A program made the position numbers and the translations under genes. From positions 1 through 31,714 of the forward strand of contig JAFGJU010000213.1 in the NCBI GenBank assembly GCA_016928935.1: a DNA stretch of 31,714 nt, written 5' to 3'. How positions within the stretch are numbered: position 1 is the first letter of the stretch; the number at the start of each line of letters is the position of its first letter. Below, piece by piece: positions 21,113-28,925 of the stretch. The notes below the pieces were generated by a model. It saw only the letters and a list, made by a program, of their open reading frames with translations. It did no database searches and was not told the DNA's origin. This DNA comes from Candidatus Eiseniibacteriota bacterium. GTDB lineage: Bacteria; Eisenbacteria; RBG-16-71-46; JAFGJU01.

Positions 21113-21140
21113 CAACCCATTGCCGTTTCTCTGTGTCTAA
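21113..21140 (+). promoter_or_regulatory. Candidate ECF-type promoter of the 21170 gene
   Basis: CAACCC (21113-21118), a 16-bp spacer, then GTCTAA (21135-21140) has the AAC core and GTC element common to ECF-dependent promoters. The same stretch can also be read as a weak sigma-70 site, TTCAAC-N17-TGTCTA. Confidence 0.3.
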
Positions 21141-21169
21141 CCCTTGAGGACCAGAAAGGAGGAAACGCT

Positions 21170-21628
21170 ATGAAAAAGCTGGGAATCGCTGTCCTCGCTA
21201 TCGCCGTTCTCTGTCTCGCCGTGCCGACTGACACCTTCGCGCAGAAGGGCGTCTACTGGCGGGGTGGCCGCGGCTGGGGGCCGGGTACCCCGTATTCGAG
21301 AATGTACAACTCGGCGACTGTAACCACGATAGCCGGTGAGGTCCTAAGCGTAGAGACCATCACGCCGTACAAGGGCATGTCCTACGGCGTGCATCTCGTG
21401 CTGAAGACGAAGGACGGCAAGCTCTCGGTACATCTTGGGCCCGCCTGGTTCGTCGAGAATCAGGACACCCGGATTGAACGCGGTGACAAAGTGGAGGTGC
21501 TGGGTTCCAGAATCACATTTGACGGGAAGCCCGCCGTGATCGCGGCAGAGGTGAAGAAGGGTGACGACGTCCTCAAGCTGCGCGACGAAAACGGCTTCCC
21601 GGTGTGGAGCGGATGGAGACGGAGGTAG
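21170..21628 (+). CDS. Small secreted OB-fold-like protein of unknown function
   Basis: This 152-residue exported protein has a classic signal peptide (MKKLGIAVLAIAVLCLAVPTDTFA, cut near residue 24-25). The mature part begins with a glycine/tryptophan-rich segment (WRGGRGWGPGTPYSRMYN), then a small beta domain (ATVTTIAGEVLSVETITPYKGMSYGVHLVLKTKDGKLSVHLGPAWFVE, IERGDKVEVLGSRITFDGKPAVIAAEVKKGDDVLKLRDENGFPVWSGWRR). I recall the same pattern (SYGVHL, HLGPAW, IERGDKVEVTGS, DENGFPxWSGWRR) from periplasmic proteins often labelled DNA-binding, without evidence I trust. The beta pattern suggests an OB or BOF-like fold. The start follows AGAAAGGAGGAAACGCT, a very strong ribosome site, so it is probably well expressed. 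It is divergent from the ECF operon. Confidence 0.85.
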   Translation: MKKLGIAVLAIAVLCLAVPTDTFAQKGVYWRGGRGWGPGTPYSRMYNSATVTTIAGEVLSVETITPYKGMSYGVHLVLKTKDGKLSVHLGPAWFVENQDTRIERGDKVEVLGSRITFDGKPAVIAAEVKKGDDVLKLRDENGFPVWSGWRRR

Positions 21629-21661
21629 AGCGGCAGCAGGGATAGCAGCCACGACAGGCGC

Positions 21662-21704
21662 GGGGACGGGAGCGGCGGCGATGACGGCTGCCTCGCCCGT
21701 CCCC
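21662..21704. terminator. GC-rich hairpin after the 21170 gene
   Basis: GGGGACGGG (21662-21670) and CCCGTCCCC (21696-21704) form a perfect 9-bp stem, with flanking GGCG/CGCC able to lengthen it around small bulges; the loop is 25 nt. No T-run follows, so it may be a factor-dependent terminator or a 3'-protecting structure. The remaining spacer to 21829 shows only a ribosome site (GGCGGGAGG). Confidence 0.4.
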
Positions 21705-21829
21705 GTCGCCCACCCTCTGGCGGCCGCACCGCCGACCGCCATCTCGGGGCCCCGACTCGGCCTCACAAACCAGTGGAGACTCTCCGCACAAACTGCTAGT
21801 CTGGCAGGAAACGTTAGGCGGGAGGCTCC

Positions 21830-23227
21830 ATGAAGCTCAAGTTCCTCGGCGCCGCGGGCCAGGTCACCGGCTCATGCTACCTTCTGGAGATCGATGGGAC
21901 GCGGATGCTCATCGATTGCGGCCTGTTCCAGGAGCGGCAATATCTGCACAGAAACTGGGAGCGTTTCCCATTCCCGCCCGACACGATTGACTACGTCCTA
22001 CTCACGCATGTGCACCTCGACCATTCCGGGCTGCTCCCGAAGCTCGTGAAAGAGGGCTTCAGGGGCAGGCTGCTCCTGACTCCAGCTTCGGCCGAGATGC
22101 TTCCCATCGTTCTGGAAGATTCCGCGAGGATCCAAGAAGAAGACGCCGCGTACAAGAAGAAACGGCATCGAAAAGAAGGACGGAAGGGGCCTCATCCCGA
22201 AGTCCCGTTGTATAAGGTGAGAGACGTGGAGAGGTGTCTCCGTCTGCTCAAGGAGGTCCCGTACGGGACACTCGTCAAGCTGAACGGCAGGCTTAAGGTC
22301 TGCTTCCACGATGCCGGCCACATCCTGGGATCTGCGATGGTGGAGGTCGTCGCACATGACGGACGCCGCTCGCGCAACATCATCTTCTCGGGCGACATAG
22401 GCCAGTTCAACAAGCCCATCCTGAACGACCCCACTATGTTCGACGGAGCCGACTACGTCGTGATGGAGTCAACGTACGGAAACCGGAATCACAACGGCGT
22501 CGGGGACGAGGAGGAAGAGCTGGGTCGCGTCGTGGGGGACACCATCAAGGCAGGGGGAAACGTCCTCATTCCCGCTTTCGCCATCGAGCGCGCGCAGCAG
22601 ATTCTGTATTCGTTGGGCGGGCTCCTCCGCGAGCGGAAGATACCCGCCGTGACCGTTTTCTTCGACAGCCCGATGGGGGTGGAGATCACGAAGGTGTTCG
22701 AGCGAAGCAAGAGGTGCTTCGACAAAGAGGCGCAGGCTCTCTTTTCCGGAGGCCTGTCGCCGTTCGAATTCCCGGGCTTGAGAATGGTCGAATCCGTCGA
22801 AGACTCAAAGGCGATAGCTCGCTTCGACAGGCCGTCCGTCATCATATCCGGGGCGGGAATGCTGACCGGCGGCCGCATCAAGCATCACCTCCAGCAGAAC
22901 ATCGGCCGGCCCGAGTGCACTCTGGTCTTCGTGGGCTACCAGGCCGCCGGAACGTTGGGGCGGCTGATCCAAGAGGGGGTTTCTCCGGTCAGAATTCACG
23001 GGCAATCCCACGAAGTGAAGATGAAGACGGCGCGAATCGAAGGATTCTCGGCTCACGCCGGCAGGGACGACCTGAGACGTTGGATGGACGGCTTCGCCTC
23101 TGCGCCCAGGCGCATCTTCCTGACGCACGGAGAGGAAAACGGAATCTCGGCCCTGGCCGAATACGCGGCTTCCAAGCCGGGCTGGGAGGTCAGTGCTCCG
23201 CGTTACAGGGAGGAGTTCGTCATCTGA
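21830..23227 (+). CDS. Beta-CASP metallo-beta-lactamase RNA nuclease
   Basis: This 465-residue zinc enzyme of the beta-CASP group (CPSF73/YSH1-like) is expected to cut or trim RNA in the cytoplasm. The metal site is complete: HVHLDHSG (His60, His62, Asp64, His65), AGHILGSA (His164) and FSGDIG (Asp189). Beta-CASP motifs follow: ESTYGNR (213-219, motif A), IPAFAIERAQQIL, DSPMG, SGAGMLTGGRIKHHL, then GFSAHAGRDDL (motif B histidine) and FLTHGEENG (motif C). There is no KH domain, so it is the short bacterial type. The ATG follows GGGAGG. It is 100 bp upstream of the transketolase genes, a neighbourhood with no obvious functional link. Confidence 0.93.
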   Translation: MKLKFLGAAGQVTGSCYLLEIDGTRMLIDCGLFQERQYLHRNWERFPFPPDTIDYVLLTHVHLDHSGLLPKLVKEGFRGRLLLTPASAEMLPIVLEDSARIQEEDAAYKKKRHRKEGRKGPHPEVPLYKVRDVERCLRLLKEVPYGTLVKLNGRLKVCFHDAGHILGSAMVEVVAHDGRRSRNIIFSGDIGQFNKPILNDPTMFDGADYVVMESTYGNRNHNGVGDEEEELGRVVGDTIKAGGNVLIPAFAIERAQQILYSLGGLLRERKIPAVTVFFDSPMGVEITKVFERSKRCFDKEAQALFSGGLSPFEFPGLRMVESVEDSKAIARFDRPSVIISGAGMLTGGRIKHHLQQNIGRPECTLVFVGYQAAGTLGRLIQEGVSPVRIHGQSHEVKMKTARIEGFSAHAGRDDLRRWMDGFASAPRRIFLTHGEENGISALAEYAASKPGWEVSAPRYREEFVI

Positions 23228-23327
23228 GGGCTGCCAGAGCGAGAATTCGATAGAGCGCGCCAGGAGCAGGCGGAGCGAACCAGCACTGCAGGCGCGGTCG
23301 CGCACGGCGCGTGCGGAAGTAGGGTTC

Positions 23328-24158
23328 ATGAACGCGAGATGCCCAGACGTTGACGCTTTGAGGCAGAAAGCCCGGCAGTTGAGAAGAGACCTCCTGGAGA
23401 TGATAACCGAGGCGGGCAGCGGTCACCCCGGCGGCTCTCTTTCCGCCGTGGAGATTCTGGTCTCGCTCTACTTCTGCAAGATGCGACACAGGCCCGAAGA
23501 GCCCACCTGGCCGATGAGGGACAGGTTCATAATGTCCAAGGGACACGCCAGCCCCGTCCTGTACGCGACGTTGGCCGACTGCGGGTATTTCCCCAGAGAG
23601 GAGCTCAAGACTTTCCGAAAGCTGGGAAGCCGCCTTCAGGGGCACGTCCACGCCGGGGTGCCGGGAGTGGAGCTCTCCACGGGCTCGATGGAACAGGGGT
23701 TTTCAGTCGCGAACGGGATCGCCCTCGGCGCCAGGCTGCGGGGAGTGGACTTCAGGGTCTACTGCCTTCTGGGTGACGGCGAGATACAGGAGGGCCAGGT
23801 CTGGGAGGCCGCGATGATGGCCGCGCATCACAAGCTTGACAACGTCTGCGCCGTGCTGGACGCGAACGGAGTGCAGGAGAACGGACCCGTCTCGGCCATA
23901 AAGGGTCTGGAGCCGCTGGACGAGAAATGGTCGAGCTTCGGCTGGCACGTGATCGAGGTGGACGGCCACAGCTTCGAGGAGATACTGGCCGCCCTGGACG
24001 AGGCGGAGACGGTCAAGGGAAGACCCACTTTTGTGATTGCGCACACGGTCAAGGGCAGGGGCGTGTCCTTCATGGAGGGACAGGCCGGTTGGCACGGCAA
24101 GGCGCCCAGCAGGGAAGAGCTCAAGAGGGCGCTGTCGGACCTGGGATTCCAGACGTGA
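23328..24158 (+). CDS. Transketolase, N-terminal subunit
   Basis: This 276-residue thiamine-diphosphate-binding half of a split transketolase moves two-carbon units between sugar phosphates in the pentose phosphate pathway. Marks: SGHPGGSLSAVEIL (31-44), MSKGHASPVLYATLA (69-83), HVHAGVPGVELSTGSMEQGFSVANGIALGARL (106-137) and the cofactor motif GDG-x28-N (149-151 to Asn180; LLGDGEIQEGQVWEAAM). A late WHGKAPSREE matches the family end. The start at 23328 follows GGAAGTAGGG; the frame is open upstream to 23193 but that part has no homology. The C-terminal subunit gene starts 11 bp downstream, so a complex of two subunits replaces the usual single chain. Confidence 0.95.
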   Translation: MNARCPDVDALRQKARQLRRDLLEMITEAGSGHPGGSLSAVEILVSLYFCKMRHRPEEPTWPMRDRFIMSKGHASPVLYATLADCGYFPREELKTFRKLGSRLQGHVHAGVPGVELSTGSMEQGFSVANGIALGARLRGVDFRVYCLLGDGEIQEGQVWEAAMMAAHHKLDNVCAVLDANGVQENGPVSAIKGLEPLDEKWSSFGWHVIEVDGHSFEEILAALDEAETVKGRPTFVIAHTVKGRGVSFMEGQAGWHGKAPSREELKRALSDLGFQT

Positions 24159-24169
24159 GGAGCGGAGCA

Positions 24170-25114
24170 ATGTGGGAGATGAAGCCCACCAGAGACGCTT
24201 TCGGGGAAGCTCTCGTCGAGCTCGGCAGAGCGAACAGGAAAGTGGTCGTCGTCTCCGCCGACCTCGAGGACTCGACGCGGGCGGAGTACTTCAAGAAGCA
24301 GTTCCCTGAAAGGTTCTTCAACGTGGGCATCGCGGAGCAGGACATGCTGGGTACGTGCGTGGGCCTGAGCCTGGACGGGCTCATTCCCTTTGCGTGTTCC
24401 TTCGCGGTCTTCCTGACGGACCGCACCTACGGAGTCCTGCGCATTTCGATATGCTACAACAACAGGAACGTGAAGCTCGTGGGCACTCACGCAGGGCTCA
24501 CCGTGGGGGAAGACGGGGCCACTGCGCAATCCCTGGAGGACCTCGCCGTGATGAGGGTCCTGCCGAACATGACGGTCGTCTGTCCGGTGGATGCCGTCGA
24601 GACGAAGAAGACGACGCGACGGATAGCAGAGGTGTGCGGGCCGGTCTACATGAGGCTGGGCAGAGCCCCGTACCCGATTCTCACGAAGGAATCGGACGCG
24701 TTCGAGCTGGGAAGGGCGAACGTAATGAGAGAGGGAAAAGACCTCACAATCATCGCATGTGGGCTCATGGTGTCTGAGTCCCTGAAGGCGGCGGACGCAC
24801 TGTCTCAGGAAGGGATTCAAGCCAGAGTCGTCAACATGCACACGGTCAAGCCGCTTGACGAGCGGGAGGTAGTCCGGTCGGCGGCCGAGACGGGCGGGAT
24901 AGTCACCGCAGAGGAGCACCAGGTGAACGGAGGATTGGGTGGGGCCGTGTCGGAGGTGCTCGTCCGGAACTGCCCGGTGCCTCAGGAGATGGTCGCGGTT
25001 CGGGACGCGTTCGGAGAATCCGGCGACCCGGAAGGTCTGCTCAGAAAATACCACCTCAAGGATACCGACATCGTTGCGGCCGCGAGAGCAGTCCTGAAGA
25101 GAAAGAAATCGTGA
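24170..25114 (+). CDS. Transketolase, C-terminal subunit
   Basis: This 314-residue pyrimidine-binding and C-terminal half works with the preceding subunit. It starts TRDAFGEALVELGRANRKVVVVSADLEDS, carries the catalytic glutamate in FNVGIAEQDMLGTCVGLS (IAEQ 54-57), THAGLTVGEDGATAQSLEDLAVMR and VCPVDAVET, then the C-terminal domain (DLTIIACGLMVSESLKAADAL, GGIVTAEEHQVNGGLGGAVSE, FGESGDPEGLLRKYHL). The order and length match archaeal and bacterial split transketolases; a DXS-like role is unlikely because the two halves are separate and short. The ATG at 24170 follows GAGGAGCGGAG. A tandem hairpin with a T-run follows the gene. Confidence 0.95.
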   Translation: MWEMKPTRDAFGEALVELGRANRKVVVVSADLEDSTRAEYFKKQFPERFFNVGIAEQDMLGTCVGLSLDGLIPFACSFAVFLTDRTYGVLRISICYNNRNVKLVGTHAGLTVGEDGATAQSLEDLAVMRVLPNMTVVCPVDAVETKKTTRRIAEVCGPVYMRLGRAPYPILTKESDAFELGRANVMREGKDLTIIACGLMVSESLKAADALSQEGIQARVVNMHTVKPLDEREVVRSAAETGGIVTAEEHQVNGGLGGAVSEVLVRNCPVPQEMVAVRDAFGESGDPEGLLRKYHLKDTDIVAAARAVLKRKKS

Positions 25115-25158
25115 ACGCCGTCCCGGTCGGGCGGGTCTGCGCGGTGATGACGGCCGGT

Positions 25159-25209
25159 GCGCGGAGTCCGGGGTCCGCGCCATGATGCGGGCGGGCCCGC
25201 ACGGCTTTT
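25159..25209 (+). terminator. Tandem hairpins with T-run after transketolase genes
   Basis: The first stem is GCGCGGA (25159-25165) with TCCGCGC (25174-25180). The second is TGCGGGC (25186-25192) with GCCCGCA (25195-25201), followed by CGGCTTTT. The second is intrinsic-terminator-like and separates the transketolase pair from the YihY gene. Confidence 0.5.
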
Positions 25210-25286
25210 GGGAAAGGTCCGCGCTCCCCGGCGGCGGAGTATGTGCAGTCCGACTGGTCTGCCAGTGAGTGAGAGGCGATTCACCG

Positions 25287-26213
25287 ATGGCGGGCGAGAG
25301 CACGTCGAAACGCACGACAAAGCCCGGAGTGAGGCACAGCGCCTTTGTCAGTTCCGTCGTGATGCTGCTCAAGTCGCTGTACCATTCGTTCCGCAGCCTC
25401 TGGGCGGGCGAGGTGCCGGCTCGCGCCGCGGCGCTGACTTACACCACGCTGCTCGCGACTGTGCCGTTTCTGATTGTGCTTTCGTCGGTGGCGGCACAGC
25501 TCGGCTACCTGCCCATTCTTTCCAGGGTTCTCCCGGAGCTTCGCGATTCGTTCGGGGTCCGGGTGCCGCTGGACTGGCTGGAGGAAATAGTCAGACACGC
25601 CCAGGCCGTGCCCATGGGCCGCCTCGGCATCCTGGGGGGTGTGTCGTTTCTGATAACTTTTCTCTTGGCCGTGAGCAACCTGGAGCAAGCCATCAACCGC
25701 ATCTGGAAGATAGATAGAGGCCGCAACTGGCTCGTCAAACTGCGGGACTACGTGCCGTTCCTGCTGTTCCTCGTGCTATTCGCTCTGCTCGTGGCGTGGA
25801 TACTGGTCGAGCTGAGGACTCACCTCAACCTCGTCGCGCTGGCCTCCTCCGGGCGCCAAATGGATGAGAGGTTCCCGCTGCGGGCGATCGTCGGCGCCAC
25901 TCTCGGGCTGACCTGGCTCGGAATAGCGGTGCTGTACTACCTCATTCCCCACTCGAAGGTGCGGATCCGGCACGCCGCCATAGGCGCCACATTCTCGACC
26001 ATTCTCCTGTTCTGCTTTTTCTATCTGATGCTGAAGCTGCAGTCGCTGCTGTTCTCGCGCTACTCCCTGCTGTACGGCTCTCTGGCCGGCCTTCCGCTTG
26101 CCATGCTCGTCGTCTATTTCGGCTGGACGATCATACTCATGGGTGCGGTCATGACACATCGCTACCACAGCCGTAGCACGTGGCTCGAGCCGGCCGCACA
26201 TCCCTCGTCCTGA
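25287..26213 (+). CDS. YihY/BrkB-family inner-membrane protein
   Basis: This 308-residue polytopic protein of the YihY/UPF0761 group has the family opening (YHSFRSLWAGEVPARAAALTYTTLLATVPFLIVLSSV), where the AAALTYxTLxxxxP segment is diagnostic. It continues with ITFLLAVSNLEQAINRIWKI, two long hydrophobic stretches, YYLIPHSKVRIRHAAIGATFSTILLFCFFY and YSLLYGSLAGLPLAMLVVYFGWTIILMGAVMTHRY. About six helices are predicted. The physiological role is unknown; old links to RNase BN do not apply. The ATG at 25287 is preferred to the GTG at 25269 because GAGAGGCG lies between them at good spacing. It stands alone after a terminator. Confidence 0.92.
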   Translation: MAGESTSKRTTKPGVRHSAFVSSVVMLLKSLYHSFRSLWAGEVPARAAALTYTTLLATVPFLIVLSSVAAQLGYLPILSRVLPELRDSFGVRVPLDWLEEIVRHAQAVPMGRLGILGGVSFLITFLLAVSNLEQAINRIWKIDRGRNWLVKLRDYVPFLLFLVLFALLVAWILVELRTHLNLVALASSGRQMDERFPLRAIVGATLGLTWLGIAVLYYLIPHSKVRIRHAAIGATFSTILLFCFFYLMLKLQSLLFSRYSLLYGSLAGLPLAMLVVYFGWTIILMGAVMTHRYHSRSTWLEPAAHPSS

Positions 26214-26386
26214 CCCGACACCCCGTTCCGCAAGTCCCACTGAGTCTTGCCTCAAGCCCCGAGCGGACCTCAGGCGCGCCCTTCGGCGCGCTCCATCGTC
26301 GCCCGCGGGCCACACTTTCTTTGATGCAAGGAAACAGTAATGTGATGGGCTCATTCGTCCGAGAATTAATACAGGAGGACGCAAAC

Positions 26387-26995
26387 ATGGGCTCGAGCCC
26401 GAGGATAGACCTTAGGCACCTTCTCTGGCTGGTGCCGTGCGTAGTCGGGGCGTGCGTGTGGTGCGCCCAGCGTCCGATCACACACGGTCCCGGCCAAATC
26501 GCGCCTTCGGCGCCTGTGCAGGAGCCGGCGGACGACCCCATGAGCTTCGGCCACGGCGAGTTCACCGTGAAGCCGCTGGCGGGGTTCCAGGTGACGGCCC
26601 GCGTGCTGTCCAGGAGGAACTATTCGCTGGGCCGGGACGCCAAGCTCTGCCCGGTTGACCTGGCACTGGGGTGGGGACCGATGTCGGACGAGAAGGTCCT
26701 GGGCCGGCTGTCCATATCCCAGTTCGACCGCTGCTACATGTGGTCCTTCCGTGACCTGTCGGTTCGCAGAGTAGAGGTGGAACGGAACAGCGCCAACATG
26801 CACATGATTCCTTCCACGTCCGACATAAAGAGACGGCTCAGGACCTTGAGGAAGGGAAGCCTCATCCAGTGCCGCGGCTACCTCGTGGAGGTCACGGCAC
26901 CGGGCGGATGGCAGTGGCGGAGCTCTCTCTCACGGAACGACACAGGCCAGGGCGCCTGCGAGGTGGTCTGGGTCAAGGAGCTGAAAGTGCTCTAG
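26387..26995 (+). CDS. Secreted or membrane-anchored protein of unknown function
   Basis: This 202-residue protein has an N-terminal hydrophobic segment (LRHLLWLVPCVVGACVWC) serving as signal or anchor; the cysteines there are not in a clean lipobox. The body is a compact domain (GEFTVKPLAGFQVTARVLSRRNYSLGRDAKLCPVDLALGWGPMSDEKVLGRLSISQFDRCYMW, then NSANMHMIPSTSDIKRRLRTLRKGSLIQCRGYLVEV and WQWRSSLSRNDTGQGACEVVWV). I have seen this pattern (DLALGWGPMSD, SANMHxIP, WRSSLSRxDTGxGACE) in unnamed bacterial proteins and do not know a function. The start at 26387 is fixed by the strong AGGAGG about 10 nt upstream; the frame is open to 26180 but that part is low quality. It is a single gene, followed by a hairpin. 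Confidence 0.8.
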   Translation: MGSSPRIDLRHLLWLVPCVVGACVWCAQRPITHGPGQIAPSAPVQEPADDPMSFGHGEFTVKPLAGFQVTARVLSRRNYSLGRDAKLCPVDLALGWGPMSDEKVLGRLSISQFDRCYMWSFRDLSVRRVEVERNSANMHMIPSTSDIKRRLRTLRKGSLIQCRGYLVEVTAPGGWQWRSSLSRNDTGQGACEVVWVKELKVL

Positions 26996-27014
26996 GAGCG
27001 CCCTCCGTGTCGAC

Positions 27015-27041
27015 GCCGCCGGCGCCAACCCTGCCGGCGGC
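27015..27041 (+). terminator. Hairpin after the 26387 gene
   Basis: GCCGCCGGC (27015-27023) and GCCGGCGGC (27033-27041) form a perfect 9-bp stem around a 9-nt loop, 20 bp after the stop. Only a pyrimidine-rich stretch follows, so termination is likely but imperfect. Confidence 0.5.
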
Positions 27042-27094
27042 CTGCCGTCTTCCCGATTCTCCCCCAAACATCCAGATTCTCCAGGAAACGCAGC

Positions 27095-27123
27095 TTGATT
27101 TGTGTGCAGCCCCAGGGTATATT
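27095..27123 (+). promoter_or_regulatory. Predicted promoter of the DUF47-pit operon
   Basis: TTGATT (27095-27100), exactly 17 bp, then TATATT (27118-27123): a strong sigma-70-type match about 120 bp before the DUF47 start. No PHO-box-like repeats were evident beside it. Confidence 0.6.
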
Positions 27124-27243
27124 TATGGCTTCTACGTTCTGGCGGACTTTCGTGAAAGAATCACTTCTTGACCGCAGAACCTCGGAACCCATGTTCCCGA
27201 CGTTTTCCCCACCGCGGGACGGCTGACGGAGAAGGAGCGACAT

Positions 27244-27873
27244 ATGGTGCTCGTCAGATTCTTCCCAAAGGAGTTCAGTTTCTTCGACGTGTTCGATGAG
27301 CACGTCGGCCTGGCGGTCGAGGCTTCGCAGCTGTTCAGGGAATTGGTCGAGCGCAGCGCGGTGGACGAGATAGCCCTAGCCAGAATGCAGTCTATCGAGC
27401 ACAGCGCGGATGAGACGACGCACATGTTGATAGACCAATTAAACAAGACGTTCATCACGCCGTTCGATCGTGAAGACATCTACTCTCTGGCGAAGGAGCT
27501 CGACGACATAGTGGACACACTCACTACGATCGTCAATCGCATGCGGGTATATAGGCTGGCCGGTCCCAACAAGAATCTGATCGAGTTCTCACTCGTGATT
27601 GATGAGTCCATTCGCGCGGTTGCGTCTGCGGTGAAGGGATTGCGGCACATGAAGAACAGGAAGGCCATAACGAAGTGCTGTGTGGAGGTCAACACCCTTG
27701 AGAACGTGGGGGACTCCATGCGGGACAAAGTGCTGGCGGAGCTCTTTGAGACAGAGAGTAATCCGATCAACGTCATCAAATGGAAAGAGATATACGAGAA
27801 CGCGGAGAACGTTCTCGACATCTGCGAGGACGTGGCGAACGTCGTCGAATCAATAGTGGTGAAGCAGGCGTAG
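27244..27873 (+). CDS. DUF47 (PhoU-like) phosphate transport accessory protein
   Basis: This 209-residue, all-helical soluble protein of the DUF47/PhoU-like group is usually encoded beside PiT phosphate transporters and is thought to control them. It begins FFPKEFSFFDVFDEHVGLAVEASQLF and has the family motifs IEHSADETTHMLIDQLNKTFITPFDREDIYSLAKELDDIVD (about 51-91) and KCCVEVNTLENVGDSMRDKVLAELFE (about 144-169), ending WKEIYENAENVLDICEDVANVVESIVVK. The two E-x3-D-type helices bind metals in PhoU proteins. The ATG follows GGAGAAGGAGCG. The pit gene starts 31 bp downstream, so the pair is an operon for low-affinity phosphate uptake. Confidence 0.95.
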   Translation: MVLVRFFPKEFSFFDVFDEHVGLAVEASQLFRELVERSAVDEIALARMQSIEHSADETTHMLIDQLNKTFITPFDREDIYSLAKELDDIVDTLTTIVNRMRVYRLAGPNKNLIEFSLVIDESIRAVASAVKGLRHMKNRKAITKCCVEVNTLENVGDSMRDKVLAELFETESNPINVIKWKEIYENAENVLDICEDVANVVESIVVKQA

Positions 27874-27904
27874 AGCCCGTCCCGGACACTGAGGACACAG
27901 AGTA

Positions 27905-28915
27905 TTGGACAGCGGCGGAATATCGCTGGGCCTCATAGTGGTGTGCGCGCTCATCCTTGGCAGTGAGTTTGTCAACGGATGGACGGACGCACCAAACGCC
28001 ATAGCGACGGTCGTGTCTACGCGGGCGCTGACCCCGCGCCAGGCAGTGCTGATGGCCGCCTGTCTGAACTTCGTAGGAGTGCTGAGCGGCACTGCGGTGG
28101 CGAAGACCGTGGGCCAGGGCATAGTGAACGCCAGCGCGATTGACCTGACCACGCTCGGCAGCGCGATGGTCGGGATCATTTTCTGGAGCAGCTTGGCTGC
28201 TCGTTACGGGCTTCCGACCAGCGAATCACACGCCCTGGTTGCCGGCCTCGCCGGCGCGGGGATGGCGACCGCCGGGCCCTCGGTCCTGTTATCGGAAGGG
28301 TGGCGAAAGGTAGGCATGGGATTGGTCTTTTCCACCGTGTTGGGCTTCACGGTCGGAATCATTGTGATCCTGATCATCTACCGCATCTGTGGACGAATGT
28401 CCCGAAGCAGAGTCATGGCCAGGTTCCGCTGGCTCCAGGTCTTCTCCTCGGCGTTTGTCGCCTTCAGTCACGGCTCCAACGACGGACAGAAGTTCATGGG
28501 GCCGTTTTCGTTGGCTCTTGTTATGGGAGGGGTATTGCCGGTCTTCCGAATACCCCTGTGGGTCATGGCGTTGTGCGCCATTACCATGGGAGTGGGCACT
28601 GCGGTGGGAGGCTGGCGCATCATAAGGACGCTGGGGATGAGACTCACTCACCTCGACTACGTCCATGGATTCGCGGCGGAGACCGCCGCCGCCTCGACGA
28701 TAGAGTTCGCGTCGAGACTGGGAATACCGCTCAGCACTACCCACACCGTCACGACTTCAATACTGGGTGTCGGCGTTCCGCGGGGACTGAAGGCCGTGCG
28801 GTGGGGAGTGACGATGAACGTTGTGAGCGCCTGGCTCCTCACGTTTCCGGTGTGCGGTCTGATAGGGTGGGGAGCCGTCAAGATTGTTCGTTTCTTTGAA
28901 GGTTTACTCATATAG
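27905..28915 (+). CDS. pit: PiT-family inorganic phosphate transporter
   Basis: This 336-residue inner-membrane symporter takes up phosphate, often as a metal-phosphate complex. Both PiT signature halves are present: NGWTDAPNAIATVVSTRALTP near the N-terminus (a GWTD form of the usual GxND) and AFSHGSNDGQKFMGPF in the second half, with GLPTSESHALVAGLAGAG and LGIPLSTTHTVTTSILGVG as the paired S-x-T/S-H motifs. About nine to ten helices are predicted. The start is a TTG at 27905 preceded by GAGGACAC; no ATG or GTG comes before the first signature. It lies directly after its DUF47 partner and converges with the GHL15 gene (10-bp gap). Confidence 0.95.
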   Translation: MDSGGISLGLIVVCALILGSEFVNGWTDAPNAIATVVSTRALTPRQAVLMAACLNFVGVLSGTAVAKTVGQGIVNASAIDLTTLGSAMVGIIFWSSLAARYGLPTSESHALVAGLAGAGMATAGPSVLLSEGWRKVGMGLVFSTVLGFTVGIIVILIIYRICGRMSRSRVMARFRWLQVFSSAFVAFSHGSNDGQKFMGPFSLALVMGGVLPVFRIPLWVMALCAITMGVGTAVGGWRIIRTLGMRLTHLDYVHGFAAETAAASTIEFASRLGIPLSTTHTVTTSILGVGVPRGLKAVRWGVTMNVVSAWLLTFPVCGLIGWGAVKIVRFFEGLLI

Positions 28916-28925
28916 CCTGCCGCCC

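Larger units (their letters stand above)
20792..21169. other. Divergent promoter region between the ECF operon and the 21170 gene
   Basis: No credible gene; overlapping short frames on both strands lack ribosome sites. It holds one candidate promoter per direction (listed separately). A 10-bp direct repeat, GGAATTGAGG, occurs at 20844-20853 and 21045-21054, and GATGC(A/T)TCC occurs beside each copy. Confidence 0.4.

Noticed and set aside
23828..25372. Long minus-strand open frame of 514 codons opposite the transketolase genes
   Set aside because: It is the antisense shadow of two clear transketolase subunits, with Arg/His/Pro-rich low-quality sequence and no recognisable motif.
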